Source: Mesorhizobium sp. M1C.F.Ca.ET.210.01.1.1
GTDB taxonomy: Bacteria; Pseudomonadota; Alphaproteobacteria; Rhizobiales; Rhizobiaceae
Direction: 5' to 3'
Assembly (NCBI RefSeq): GCF_004791585.1
Contig: NZ_SRUU01000027.1
Coordinates: 1-64,000, forward strand
Length of the DNA stretch: 64,000 bases
Under the pieces are notes generated by a model that did not search any database, was not told the origin of the DNA, and saw nothing but the letters and a program-made list of their open reading frames with translations. Below, in pieces: positions 52,233 to 61,957 of this stretch. Each line of letters starts with the position of its first letter. Position 1 is the first letter of the stretch. Both the position numbers and the translations under genes were made by a program.

Positions 52233-52796
52233 ATGACATCGGATGGCGGCGTCCTGCTTCTGGCGGCCGCCGAGCGGCCTTTGCGACTGGCCGCGCGCTT
52301 GCGGCTGCGATCCACGTTCAACGAGCGCGGCGGGTGAGGCATGCGATCGCCGACGCGCCCGCATCTTGCGATCGCCTGCGGCTACGAGGATGCCAACGAT
52401 CCGATCGGCTGCGCACTACCCAGCCTTCAAGCTCGCCTGCCATGATCCTGCGCCCGGCAAGGCCACGACAGGCAAGGAGATCTCCGGCCATCTGCGTCGC
52501 CTCGTGCTCCGCATCCGCGCCCGCTGGCCGACCACCCGTATCCTGGTGCCCGGCGACGGCCACTACGGCTGCGCGCAGACGAGAGCGCGACGACATTCGC
52601 ACTCGACGCGCGCTCAAGCGCAAGCCTGTGCTGCGCGGCTATGCCGAGACCCGCCACAAGGCGAAGTCCTGGAGGGCAGGACGCCGCACCTGCGCGGATC
52701 GAGGCGATCGCCACGGGCTTCGACGCACGCTCGTCGTCACCAATCTCGGCGATGTGGTCTGCTCCGTGGTTGAACGGGCCAGCGACGCTATCATGA
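52233..52796 (+). pseudogene. IS1380-type transposase remnant
   Basis: Pieces in three frames match an IS1380-family transposase from memory: MTSDGGVLLLAAAERPLRL at the start, AIACGYEDANDPI, then GHLRRLVLRIRARWPTTRI and DGHYGCAQ, then RGYAETRHKAKSW and ARIEAIATGFDAR. Internal deletions and frameshifts separate them. No terminal inverted repeats were found. It abuts the cysQ 3' end and marks an insertion between fic and the cys genes. Confidence 0.75.
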
Positions 52797-53618
52797 TCAG
52801 CTTGGCATGGCGACTTTGCCGCTGGCAATGAAATGCGGGTTGGCGAAATCGCTGTCGCTCACCTGGTTGCGCTTGCCGTAGACGAGTGGCTGGCCGTCTA
52901 GCGTGCGGGTCATGCCGCCGGCGGCGCGCAGCACGGCATCGCCGGCCGCCGTGTCCCATTCCATGGTGCGGCCGAAGCGCGGGTAGACGTCGGCCTCGGC
53001 GGCGGCGAGCAGGCAGAATTTCAGCGACGAGCCGATCGAGACGATTTCGGCGGCGCCAAGATCGCGGATGAAGGCGTCGGTTTCCGGCGTGTTGTGCGAG
53101 CGGCTGGCGACGACGGCCAGCGGCGCGCCCCCTTCGCGCACGGCAATCGGCCGGCGGCCGACAATGCGATAGTCGCTATCGACGTCAATCGATTCAGCCT
53201 TGCCCGGCCGTCCGGAGAAAAAGCGTCCCGTGCAAGGCGCGAAGACGACGCCCACTTCCGGCACGCCGTGGCGCACCAGCGCTATGTTGACGGTGAAATC
53301 GGTGCGGCGATTGACGAATTCCTTGGTGCCGTCGAGCGGATCGATAAGGAAGAAGGAGCCGTCGAGATCGGGCGTCGCGACGCCCGCCGCAACCTCCTCC
53401 TCGGCCACGCAAGGGATGTCGGGATAAGCGGCGCGCAGGCCGGCCAGGATGATCTTCTCGCTTTCGCGGTCAGCCTCCGTCACCGGCGAAGAATCGGACT
53501 TTTCATCGACGGCGCAGCCTTCGTGGAAGACGCGCATCACCTCGCGCCCGGCGTCTAGCGCCAGACGCTCGAAGACGCCGAGCATCGCCTCGTCGTCAGA
53601 TACCGCCGCCATTGTCAT
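52797..53618 (-). CDS. cysQ: 3'(2'),5'-bisphosphate nucleotidase
   Basis: A 273-residue inositol-monophosphatase-fold enzyme that removes adenosine 3',5'-bisphosphate, a by-product of PAPS use. Metal-binding motifs EEEVAAG, IDPLDGTKEF and EWDTAAGDAVLRAAGG are intact. Its start lies inside the end of cysNC (overlap about 20 bp), so the two are coupled. The start could be 53618 or the ATG two codons later. Confidence 0.9.
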   Translation of the reverse strand: MTMAAVSDDEAMLGVFERLALDAGREVMRVFHEGCAVDEKSDSSPVTEADRESEKIILAGLRAAYPDIPCVAEEEVAAGVATPDLDGSFFLIDPLDGTKEFVNRRTDFTVNIALVRHGVPEVGVVFAPCTGRFFSGRPGKAESIDVDSDYRIVGRRPIAVREGGAPLAVVASRSHNTPETDAFIRDLGAAEIVSIGSSLKFCLLAAAEADVYPRFGRTMEWDTAAGDAVLRAAGGMTRTLDGQPLVYGKRNQVSDSDFANPHFIASGKVAMPS

Positions 53619-55533
53619 ACTGCTCTTGGGCAATGTCGCGCTCAGTCAACCAGTGTTCCAGGGCTTCCGCCATCTCCTGCGGGCTCCTGCCGAGCGTCTT
53701 GAGATGGATTTCGGGTTTCTCCGGCGCTTCATAAGGAGAATCGACGCCGGTGAAATTCTTGATCTCGCCGCTCAAGGCGCGGGCGTAAAGGCCCTTCGGG
53801 TCGCGGCGGGCGCATTCCTCGAACGGCGTGTCGACGAACACCTCGACGAATTCGCCCTCGGCCATCAGCTCGCGCGCCATGCGCCGCTCGGCGGCGAAGG
53901 GCGAGATGAAGGAGACGATGACGATCAGGCCGGCATCGGCCATCAGCTTGGCCACTTCGGCGACGCGGCGGATGTTTTCGACGCGATCGGCGTCGGTGAA
54001 GCCGAGATCTCGGTTGAGGCCGTGGCGGACATTGTCGCCGTCGAGGATGTAGGTGTGGCGGCCGGACGCAAACAGCTTCTTCTCGAAGAGGTTGGCGATG
54101 GTCGACTTGCCCGAGCCCGACAGGCCGGTGAACCAGAACACGGCCGGGCGCTGATTCTTCAGATCGGAGCGGCCGCGCTTGCCGACATCGAGCGACTGCC
54201 AGTGGATGTTCTCGGCGCGGCGCAGCGAATGCAGAATCATGCCGGCGCCGACCGTGGCATTGGTGATGCGATCGATCAGGATGAAGGCGCCGGTCGTGCG
54301 GTTCTCGGCGAAGTGGTCGAAGGCGATCGGCGCCCGCGTCGAAAGATTGCAGACGCCGACCTCGTTGAGGTCGAGGGACTTCGCCGCCTCATGCGCGAAA
54401 TCGTTGACGTTGACGCGGTATTTGAGCTCGGTGACAGTGGCGCTGACCTGGTCGGTCTCGGTGCGCAAAATGTAGGAGCGGCCGGGCAGCAGCGCCTGCT
54501 CGTCGAACCAGACGATGCTGGCGGCGAACTGGTCGGCGACCTGCGGACGCGCGGTCGGCGAGACCAGCATGTTGCCGCGCGACACCTCGACCTCGTCTTC
54601 GAGAACGAGCGTGATGGCCTGGCCGGCCACCGCCTGCTCAAGGTCGCCGCCATGCGCGACGATGCGCTTGACGCGCGAGACCCTGCCCGACTTGGCGACC
54701 ACGACCTCGTCGCCTTGCGAAACCGTGCCCGAAGCGATGGTGCCGGCAAAACCGCGGAAGTCGAGGTTCGGGCGATTTACATACTGGACGGGGAAGCGGA
54801 ACGGCAGTTCGACGGCAGCCTCATCGACAGACACGGTTTCCAGATGCTCGATCAGCGACGGTCCGGAATACCAGGGCGTACGCTCCGAGCGGCTGGTGAC
54901 ATTGTCGCCGAAGCGCGCCGACATCGGGATCGACACGACGCTGACGAAGCCCAGGCTTTGCGCGAACGCGCTGTAGTCGGCCACGATGCCGTCGAAGACC
55001 GTCTTGTCGAAGCCGACGAGGTCGATCTTGTTGACGGCAAGCACGATGTGGCGGATGCCGAGCAGCGAGGCGATGATCGAGTGGCGCCGGGTCTGGCGCA
55101 GCACGCCCTGGCGCGCGTCGATCAGCACGATGGCGAGATCGGCGGTCGAGGCGCCGGTCGCCATGTTGCGCGTGTATTGCTCGTGGCCGGGCGTATCGGC
55201 GACGATGAACTTGCGCTTCGGCGTGGCGAAGAAACGGTAGGCGACGTCGATGGTGATGCCCTGCTCGCGCTCGGCCTCCAGCCCGTCGACCAGAAGCGCG
55301 AAATCGACGTCGTCGCCTGTGGTGCCGTGCTTGCGCGAATCGCGCTCGAGCGCGGCGAGCTGGTCCTCGAAAATCTGCTTGGTGTCGGAAAGCAGCCGGC
55401 CGATCAGCGTCGACTTGCCGTCGTCGACCGAGCCGCAAGTCAGGAAGCGCAGCAGCGACTTCTTTTCCTGCGCGGCCATGTAGTCGCGGATCGAGTCTGT
55501 GGGAGCGAGGCTCTTGGCCATGATGTGGCGCAT
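53596..55533 (-). CDS. cysNC: fused sulfate adenylyltransferase subunit / APS kinase
   Basis: A 645-residue bifunctional protein. Residues 20-440 are the CysN GTPase: Walker A GSVDDGKSTLIGRLL, VADTPGHEQYTRNM and NKIDLVG. Residues 465-640 are CysC APS kinase: FTGLSGSGKSTIANLFEKK and GDNVRHGLNRDLGF. With CysD it makes APS and then PAPS from sulfate. The nodulation homologue NodQ has the same fusion, but no nod genes are nearby. The start at 55533 is 2 bp after the cysD stop, with GAGGGG upstream. Confidence 0.93.
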   Translation of the reverse strand: MRHIMAKSLAPTDSIRDYMAAQEKKSLLRFLTCGSVDDGKSTLIGRLLSDTKQIFEDQLAALERDSRKHGTTGDDVDFALLVDGLEAEREQGITIDVAYRFFATPKRKFIVADTPGHEQYTRNMATGASTADLAIVLIDARQGVLRQTRRHSIIASLLGIRHIVLAVNKIDLVGFDKTVFDGIVADYSAFAQSLGFVSVVSIPMSARFGDNVTSRSERTPWYSGPSLIEHLETVSVDEAAVELPFRFPVQYVNRPNLDFRGFAGTIASGTVSQGDEVVVAKSGRVSRVKRIVAHGGDLEQAVAGQAITLVLEDEVEVSRGNMLVSPTARPQVADQFAASIVWFDEQALLPGRSYILRTETDQVSATVTELKYRVNVNDFAHEAAKSLDLNEVGVCNLSTRAPIAFDHFAENRTTGAFILIDRITNATVGAGMILHSLRRAENIHWQSLDVGKRGRSDLKNQRPAVFWFTGLSGSGKSTIANLFEKKLFASGRHTYILDGDNVRHGLNRDLGFTDADRVENIRRVAEVAKLMADAGLIVIVSFISPFAAERRMARELMAEGEFVEVFVDTPFEECARRDPKGLYARALSGEIKNFTGVDSPYEAPEKPEIHLKTLGRSPQEMAEALEHWLTERDIAQEQYDNGGGI

Positions 55534-55535
55534 TG

Positions 55536-56441
55536 TCAGAAATACCCCTCGCGCTTCTTCTTTTCCATGGAGCCCGCCTCGTCGCGATCGATGAGGCGGC
55601 CCTGGCGCTCGGACGTGCGGGCGGTCAGCATCTCGCCGACGATGGCCTCCAGCGTATCGGCATCGGATTCGATAGCCCCCGTCAGCGGATAGCAGCCCAA
55701 CGTGCGAAAGCGCACGAGACGGTTCTCGACCGTTTCGCCGGGGCGCAGTTGCATGCGGTCATCGTCCTTCATGATGAGCATGCCGTCGCGTTCGACAACC
55801 GGCCGCTCCTTGGCGAAATAGAGCGGTACGATCGGGATATTCTCCTGCAAGATATACTGCCAGATGTCGAGCTCGGTCCAGTTGGACAGCGGGAAGACGC
55901 GGATCGACTCGCCCGCCGCGATGCGGGTGTTGAAGATCTTCCACATTTCCGGCCGCTGGTTCTTCGGATCCCAGGCATGCTGCGCATTGCGGAAGGAAAA
56001 GATACGCTCCTTGGCGCGCGACTTCTCCTCATCGCGGCGGGCGCCGCCGAAGGCGGCGTCGAAGCCGTATTTGTCGAGCGCCTGGCGCAGAGCCACCGTC
56101 TTCATCACATTGGTGTGGGTGTTGGAGCCGTGATCGAAGGGGTTGATGTTGTCGCGCACGCCGTCCTCGTTGACATGGACGAGCAGGTCGAAGCCGAGCT
56201 TCTGCGCCATCTGGTCGCGAAAGGTGATCATCTCGCGGAACTTCCAGGTCGTGTCGACATGCAGGAAGGGAAAAGGCGGCTTGGCGGGATAAAAGGCCTT
56301 CATGGCCAGATGCATCAGCACGGAAGAATCCTTCCCGACCGAATAGAGCATCACCGGCTTGGAGAAAGAGGCCGCAACCTCACGGAAGATGTGGATGGAT
56401 TCGGCCTCGAGCCGCTGCAGATGGGTGAGCGTGATGTTCAT
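55536..56441 (-). CDS. cysD: sulfate adenylyltransferase subunit 2
   Basis: A 301-residue PAPS-reductase-like ATP-pyrophosphatase: SVGKDSSVLMHLAMKAF is the PP-loop near residue 35, and FGGARRDEEKSRAKERIFSFR the second motif. It forms the APS-making complex with the CysN half of the next protein. First gene of cysD-cysNC-cysQ. The C-terminus ends in GSMEKKKREGYF, typical of CysD. Confidence 0.95.
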   Translation of the reverse strand: MNITLTHLQRLEAESIHIFREVAASFSKPVMLYSVGKDSSVLMHLAMKAFYPAKPPFPFLHVDTTWKFREMITFRDQMAQKLGFDLLVHVNEDGVRDNINPFDHGSNTHTNVMKTVALRQALDKYGFDAAFGGARRDEEKSRAKERIFSFRNAQHAWDPKNQRPEMWKIFNTRIAAGESIRVFPLSNWTELDIWQYILQENIPIVPLYFAKERPVVERDGMLIMKDDDRMQLRPGETVENRLVRFRTLGCYPLTGAIESDADTLEAIVGEMLTARTSERQGRLIDRDEAGSMEKKKREGYF

Positions 56442-56878
56442 GGACTATCGAGCGTTCTTTCGTGCCGGCCAGAACCTTGCAGCAGGCGATAGGCGCGGTT
56501 TCCTGAAAACAGCCCGTCAAGCCCTGGACACTTCTCGCGGGCGTTCTAGCAGATCACCATCGCCCATAACAATGCAAGACGCGCGCCGGTCACGGCGCTT
56601 CGGGAATGAATTTTCCACGTGGACCCGACAAAGCGGAAAATCCTCCCAGACAGGCTGGGCAATTGAAAGGCGCCGAACAAACCTATTGCATCGATCGGTG
56701 AGATTGACTTCCAGCGGCCTTTGACCATGCGCCGATTTTTGACCGAACATCCTTCTGCCGCCCTATCGGAGAGCAGAGCCAGCCGCTATACCGGCGCGGG
56801 AAACGGGGCGACGCGCGGTGGAACGCCGTGGAGGGCAGCTGATCGCTGCCTCCGCAGGTCTGCGCACAACCTGGAAGA
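56442..56878. other. intergenic region between divergent cysD and polysaccharide gene
   Basis: About 440 bp that must hold both divergent promoters. Short open frames have no recognisable domain. I see no clear riboswitch, terminator or repeat. Confidence 0.4.
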
Positions 56879-58186
56879 TTGCGAAGCAAGGCATTGAACC
56901 CGTTCACATCGCTCCGGCGCCACCTTTCGCCGACACAGATCAACATCTACTTCTCGATCGTCTGCTTCTTCTCGCCGCCTGTGCTGGGATCGCTGGTCAG
57001 CTTCGTCTTCAATGGCGGCGCGCTGTGGTCGGTGTTTCTGCTTGCCTTCGGGCGGCGGCAGCTCAACATCGACCGGCCCATGCTCGCCATGACGGTGGCG
57101 ATCTACGCCTATTGCGCGGCCATTGTGCTGGCTTCAATCGTCAACGGCACGCTGGCGGCAGATCTGCGGTTGTTCCTTCCGCTGCTCACCTTCCTGTTCT
57201 TTCCGATCTCCTATTCGACGTGGAGCATCACGGAAAAGACCATGCTTGTGCGCATCGTGGTGCTGGCGAGTGCCGCGGCGTGTTTCGGCGCGCTGCTGCT
57301 CGCCGTCATTCAGTATTACTGGGTCGGGGCCAGAGCCGAAGGCGGCGCCGGAAACGCAATCGTATTTGCGACGGTGACCTGCCTTGCCGTGACTATGAGC
57401 CTCGCGGGCGCGCTGTCGGGCATCGAGAAGCGCTGGAAGCTGCTGAGCCTTGCAGCACTTGCGGGGACTTTGGCCGTGCTTTATTCGGGCTCCCGCATCA
57501 TCTGGCTGGCGCTGCTGCTTTCGGGCCTGGTGGTGCTCTTGATCAACCGGCGCGGACTGAGCGGGCTGAAACTTACGCGCCTCGCGCTGATAACCGGCGG
57601 GGCCTGCCTGCTGCTCGCCGCGATCGCGTTTCCCGTCATTGCCGATCGCGCTGACTTCCTTTTCAGCGACCTGGATGCGCTGGCCACCAAGAACGACCAT
57701 ACGACGGCGATCGGACTGCGGGTGGCGATGTGGGAGATCGGCGCGAAGGCGTTTCACGATGCTCCGATTTTCGGGCATAGCATCAGCGGCAGCCGGGCGC
57801 TGATGAAACAGGGTTTTCACAATCAATTCGGCATGGACGCAGGTTACAACCATTATCACAACGGCTTTCTGACCGCGGCGGTGCAGGCCGGCCTGCTGGG
57901 AGCGTTGGCCCTGGCGGCGATCTTCGTCGTCGCGGCCCGGAACGCGGCAAGGGTGCTGCGGCTCGGCACCGACCCGCTGGAACGGTTCGGTGCGACGATG
58001 ATCATAGTCACGGTGATCACCTATCTCATCGGCGGGCTGACCGGCATCCTGGTCGGCCATGACCTTCTCGATTCGACGCTGATGGTGTTCCTGGTCTCTG
58101 GAACCTATCTGGCCTGCGGACGAACGATTTCGCCGAGCGGCAAGAGCGCCGCGGCCATCCCGCCGGCCGCCAGCCAACCGTCATGA
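56879..58186 (+). CDS. O-antigen ligase/polymerase-like membrane protein
   Basis: A protein of about 435 residues with ten or more membrane helices and a large periplasmic loop near 265-330, the layout of the Wzy/WaaL O-antigen ligase family. The conserved histidine-containing loop is in HNQFGMDAGYNHYHNGFL. It likely joins or polymerises polysaccharide repeats. The start is uncertain: a TTG at 56879 opens the longest plausible protein, with another TTG 5 codons later. The stop overlaps the next start by 4 bp (ATGA). Confidence 0.8.
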   Translation: MRSKALNPFTSLRRHLSPTQINIYFSIVCFFSPPVLGSLVSFVFNGGALWSVFLLAFGRRQLNIDRPMLAMTVAIYAYCAAIVLASIVNGTLAADLRLFLPLLTFLFFPISYSTWSITEKTMLVRIVVLASAAACFGALLLAVIQYYWVGARAEGGAGNAIVFATVTCLAVTMSLAGALSGIEKRWKLLSLAALAGTLAVLYSGSRIIWLALLLSGLVVLLINRRGLSGLKLTRLALITGGACLLLAAIAFPVIADRADFLFSDLDALATKNDHTTAIGLRVAMWEIGAKAFHDAPIFGHSISGSRALMKQGFHNQFGMDAGYNHYHNGFLTAAVQAGLLGALALAAIFVVAARNAARVLRLGTDPLERFGATMIIVTVITYLIGGLTGILVGHDLLDSTLMVFLVSGTYLACGRTISPSGKSAAAIPPAASQPS

Positions 58187-59124
58187 AGGTTCTTGTCACC
58201 GGCGCGACCGGCTTCATCGGGCAGCGGGTCGTCGAGCGGCTGCAAGAGACCGGATTTGACATTCGGGTCGCTTCCCGCCGGCCGGAACAGCTGCCGGCCG
58301 CAGACGATGCCGTCCCACTGCCCGGCACCGATGCTGCTGACGAAGCCTTCCTGGCGGTGATGCGCGGTGTGACGCATGTCGTTCACTGCGCGGCGCTAAA
58401 CAACGACCGGGACGCCGGCGAAGCCGACTACCGGGCTGCCAACGCGACGCTGACCGGGCGGCTGGCCAAGGCAGCGGCCGCATGTGCCGGCGGGCGCTTC
58501 ATCTACCTTTCCTCGATCCGCGCCGTGGCCGGCCCCGGCTTCAGTGGCACGATCAATGAGGCGACGCCCCCTGCCCCGCAATGCGCTTATGGCCGCTCCA
58601 AGCTCGATGGCGAGATCAGGATGCTCGAGGCTTACGCGCCGGCCGGACGCGCGGATGCCACGGCGCTACGTCTGCCGCCCGTCTATGGCGAAGGCATGAG
58701 GGGAAACTTGGCCTCGCTGATGCGGCTTGCCGACACTGCCCTGCCGCTGCCAGCCGGCGCCCTGGCGGGGGTGCGTTCGCTGATCGCGTCCGAAACGGCC
58801 GCGAGCGCGGTGCTGCATCTTCTGAGCCGTCTGGGCCCGCTTCGCCCGGCCTATGTCGCAGGCAATGCTTCCCCTCTTGCGATGTCCGAGATCATCACCG
58901 CATTTCGGCAAGGTCTCGGCCGTCCGCCGCGCCTTTTGCCTGTGCCGGCCTTGCCTCTTCGGCTGGCGGCAACCCTCTTTGGCAGGCAGGCGTCATGGCA
59001 GGCCTTGACCGCGACCCAGATCTGCGATCCGTCACTGCTGGTATCGGAAGGCTGGGCACCGGAGACCGATACGCTCGACCGGCTGCGCGACCTAGCGCGA
59101 AAGGAGGCCGGTCAGGCCCGGTAG
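58183..59124 (+). CDS. NAD-dependent epimerase/dehydratase (SDR)
   Basis: A 313-residue extended short-chain dehydrogenase. GATGFIGQRVVERL at 7-20 binds NAD(P); the catalytic pair is in YGRSKLDGE near 135, with YLSSIRAVAG before it. Proteins of this kind act as UDP-sugar 4-epimerases or reductases in O-antigen pathways and are often next to an initiating sugar transferase, as here. Its 3' end overlaps the converging sugar transferase by 13 bp. Confidence 0.85.
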   Translation: MKVLVTGATGFIGQRVVERLQETGFDIRVASRRPEQLPAADDAVPLPGTDAADEAFLAVMRGVTHVVHCAALNNDRDAGEADYRAANATLTGRLAKAAAACAGGRFIYLSSIRAVAGPGFSGTINEATPPAPQCAYGRSKLDGEIRMLEAYAPAGRADATALRLPPVYGEGMRGNLASLMRLADTALPLPAGALAGVRSLIASETAASAVLHLLSRLGPLRPAYVAGNASPLAMSEIITAFRQGLGRPPRLLPVPALPLRLAATLFGRQASWQALTATQICDPSLLVSEGWAPETDTLDRLRDLARKEAGQAR

Positions 59125-59648
59125 AACGTGCCCAGCAATATTCTAAGATCGAAGCTGATCGAAGCGGCCTTGACATAGGTGGCGTCGGTCTCGGCGCAGA
59201 GTCTTGGGTCGGACATGTCGATGCCCTTGATCTGGGCCAGCCCGGTGATGCCCGGAAGTGCCCCCAGCACGCCCAGCCGCTGCCGATGCCCGATCAACTC
59301 CGTCTGCGTCGGCAGGCATGGACGGGGGCCAACAAGGCTCATCTCCCCTTTCAGCACGTTCCAGAGCTGCGGCAGTTCGTCGATCTTGGTTGCGCGCAGC
59401 ACCTTGCCCGCCGCGGTGACCGACCTGGCCGGCGCCTCGTGCGTGGGCAGGGACGGCGTGCCCCGATGCATGGTGCGCAGCTTGTGGCAGGCAAAGAGAG
59501 CACCGTCCCGCCCGACGCGCGGTTGCGAGAAGATGGCCGGTCCGGGCGATGTCGCCCTGACCGCCAGCATGGCGACCAGCACGATTGGCGACGTCGCCGC
59601 CAGCATGACGGCCGCGATAATCACGTCGAAAGCCCGCTTTGCCGTCAC
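59112..59648 (-). CDS. initiating sugar-phosphate transferase
   Basis: A 178-residue short-form polyprenol-phosphate sugar-phosphate transferase (PglC/WcaJ catalytic core). One N-terminal membrane helix (FDVIIAAVMLAATSPIVLV), then KLRTMHRG, TKIDELPQLWNVLKGEMSLVGPRP and LPGITGLAQIKG are all present. It loads the first sugar onto undecaprenyl phosphate. It lacks the extra N-terminal helices of long WbaP types. Confidence 0.9.
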   Translation of the reverse strand: MTAKRAFDVIIAAVMLAATSPIVLVAMLAVRATSPGPAIFSQPRVGRDGALFACHKLRTMHRGTPSLPTHEAPARSVTAAGKVLRATKIDELPQLWNVLKGEMSLVGPRPCLPTQTELIGHRQRLGVLGALPGITGLAQIKGIDMSDPRLCAETDATYVKAASISFDLRILLGTFYRA

Positions 59649-59671
59649 GGCTTAGATCCGGCGCCGACATA

Positions 59672-59696
59672 GCGCATTTTGGGCAACATGTATTAG
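59672..59696. repeat. palindromic intergenic repeat, partial copy 3
   Basis: GCGCATTTTGGGCAACATGT and the following ATTAG match the 3' half of copies 1 and 2 with two differences. The 5' arm is degraded. It lies between the sugar transferase start and the CapD-like stop codon. Confidence 0.45.
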
Positions 59697-61702
59697 CCGA
59701 TCTGCCCAGCCGTTTTCGGTACCGCCGGCTCGGCCGCGCCGCCGGCGCCCTCCTGCGTCCGGTACAGCCCCGCCAAGATCGCAAGCGCCGTTGCCTTGTC
59801 GCGATCGTGCATCGCGCTCACCAGCGCCGGCAGCGTGGCCTCGATCCTCGGCCATTCCACGACGTCTGACCTGAGGCCGAAGATCTTGGCGGTGTCGAGC
59901 TTGACGACCTCTTCGTTCTCGCCATGCAGCGTCTCGTGCAGCTTCTCGCCGGGCCTGATACCGGTGAAGCGGATCGGAATGTCGGTATAGGGACTCTTGC
60001 CGGCCATGCGGATCATGGTTTCGGCGACTTCGAGGATCGGCACGGGCTTGCCCATGTCGAGCATGTAGATGGCGTAGTCGTCCCTGCCCTGGCGCTGCTC
60101 GGCATCCGCGGCCGACATGATGACAAGGTCGACGGCCTCGGCCACCGTCATGAAATAGCGCGTCATGCGCCGGTCGGTGATGGTGACCGGCCCGCCGGCT
60201 TCGATCTGCGCCTGGAAGATGGTCGCCACCGAGCCATTGGAGGCGAAGACATTGCCGAAGCGCACGGCGATGAACTTGGTGCCAGGACGACCGTTCAGCC
60301 CGCCGGCATGGAAAAGCGAGGGCGCCGCTTGGGCTTCATGCAGCGAGGAGACGATCTGCTCGGCCGCCCGCTTGGTGGCGCCAAGAACCGAAGTCGGGTC
60401 GACAGCCTTGTCGCTGGAAATCAGCAGGAACTGCGGCACCCCGCATTCGGCGGCGACCTCGGCGCAGGCGAGCGTGCCGAAAACATTCGTCTCGATCGCC
60501 GCTTCCCAGTTCTCTTCCAAGAGCGGCACGTGTTTCAGCGCCGCGGCGTGAAAGATGATCGAGGGTTTGAACTCGCTGACGAGGCGCATCATGTTGGGCC
60601 GGTCGGTGACGTCGACGATGCGGCTGGTCAGCCTGTCGCGGTCCTTCTCGTCGATCATCTGGTCGAGCTGGAAAATGCCGAATTCGGAATTGTCGGCCAC
60701 CAGCACCGCCTCGGCGCCGAGCTCCAGCGAGCGCTTGACCAGGACACGGCCGATGGAACCGGCGCCGCCCGTGACCAGCACGCGCTTGCCGCCGACGAAG
60801 GCGCCGATGCGCGCCGTGTCGGTGGCGACGGCCGAGCGGCGCATGATTGTTTCCATCTCGACCGCGTCGAGAACCAGCTTGCCGCCCTGCCCCAGTTCCG
60901 AAAGGCCGGAGAACTGGACGACGGCGATGCCGCTGTGGCGGGCGACGCGCACCAGCTCGGCATAGTCCTCGATCTCGCGCTCGGCCCCGTTGCCGAAGAT
61001 CAGCAGGTCGAGGTTTTCCGTGCCCTTGACATAGTCCTCCAGCACCTCGACCAGGCGCGGACGGAGCGCCACGACCGGAACGCCCTGGATCTGGGTGCCA
61101 AGCGGCGCATCGGCCTCGGTCGCCATGATGCCGGCGATGGCGTATTCGGCCGGCACGGCCGTGCGGGTGAAGCGGACAATCACGTCGGCCTCGCTCAGCC
61201 GGCCGATGAACAGCGCCTGCTTGATCGGCGCGTCGCCCGGGGCGCGGCGCAGGATGCGCCAGGAGGCGCCGTCGCGGAGGAAGCGATAATAGAGTCTGGG
61301 CGCCGAAATGATGGTGAAGGAGACCAGGAAGAAGACGATGAACTGGCGTTCGTTGAGGCCGGAAACCGGCTGATAGAAGGAGCGGAAGGCAACTGCGGCC
61401 AAATAGAGGACCACCGTCAGGCTTCCGCAACCCTTCAGGATGTTGAAGAAATCTGGCGTGGAGGCGAAGCGCCAGACGGTGCTGTAGAGGCCGCTATAGC
61501 GAAACAGCAGATGGGCGGTGAGCACGATGACCGCCCAGCAGGCCAGCCCGCCGGAGGAGAAGGCGTCGAAGGACAGCCGCGACTGCGACAGGGTGAGGCT
61601 GAGCGCCACAGAAACCAGGACCATTACAAGGTCCTGGACCATGATGATGGCGCGCCGCATCTTCGGTCGGATCCCCGATACGGCTTCTGCATATGCAGTC
61701 AT
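59693..61702 (-). CDS. CapD/WbpM-type UDP-sugar 4,6-dehydratase
   Basis: A 669-residue membrane-linked nucleotide-sugar dehydratase. Residues 15-150 hold four membrane helices; 160-280 form a CoA-binding-like domain; 305-640 the SDR catalytic domain with LVTGGAGSIGRVLVKRSLELG, HAAALKHVPLLEENWEAA and SSDKAVDPTSVLGATKR (the tyrosine of the SDR motif is replaced, as usual in this family). It makes the 4-keto sugar for amino-sugar donors. Confidence 0.92.
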   Translation of the reverse strand: MTAYAEAVSGIRPKMRRAIIMVQDLVMVLVSVALSLTLSQSRLSFDAFSSGGLACWAVIVLTAHLLFRYSGLYSTVWRFASTPDFFNILKGCGSLTVVLYLAAVAFRSFYQPVSGLNERQFIVFFLVSFTIISAPRLYYRFLRDGASWRILRRAPGDAPIKQALFIGRLSEADVIVRFTRTAVPAEYAIAGIMATEADAPLGTQIQGVPVVALRPRLVEVLEDYVKGTENLDLLIFGNGAEREIEDYAELVRVARHSGIAVVQFSGLSELGQGGKLVLDAVEMETIMRRSAVATDTARIGAFVGGKRVLVTGGAGSIGRVLVKRSLELGAEAVLVADNSEFGIFQLDQMIDEKDRDRLTSRIVDVTDRPNMMRLVSEFKPSIIFHAAALKHVPLLEENWEAAIETNVFGTLACAEVAAECGVPQFLLISSDKAVDPTSVLGATKRAAEQIVSSLHEAQAAPSLFHAGGLNGRPGTKFIAVRFGNVFASNGSVATIFQAQIEAGGPVTITDRRMTRYFMTVAEAVDLVIMSAADAEQRQGRDDYAIYMLDMGKPVPILEVAETMIRMAGKSPYTDIPIRFTGIRPGEKLHETLHGENEEVVKLDTAKIFGLRSDVVEWPRIEATLPALVSAMHDRDKATALAILAGLYRTQEGAGGAAEPAVPKTAGQIG

Positions 61703-61957
61703 TGGGCAGTACTGAACTCCAGGCGCAAGGACACAATTACCAGAACGGCGCCGGATCGACCATCGTCCGCCGCCACTCTGGATTGCAAATCCCCAACCCT
61801 GTCACCCGGCTATCGCATTAGCGCGGAGTTTGGGGGACCGCCAGAGGATTTTTGGGAAGCAGGGGCCGTCAGTCGTCCTGGAACCCCTGCAGGCGGCCGG
61901 TATCACAGAGCGGCTGGCTCCACATCGCGGCCGGAAAGGCTGCGCTGGACCCGTCGT

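Noticed and set aside
53596..56441. cysD-cysNC as symbiotic nodPQ
   Set aside because: The protein layout is the same, but no nod genes or nod box are visible and cysQ is coupled, so general sulfate assimilation is more likely.
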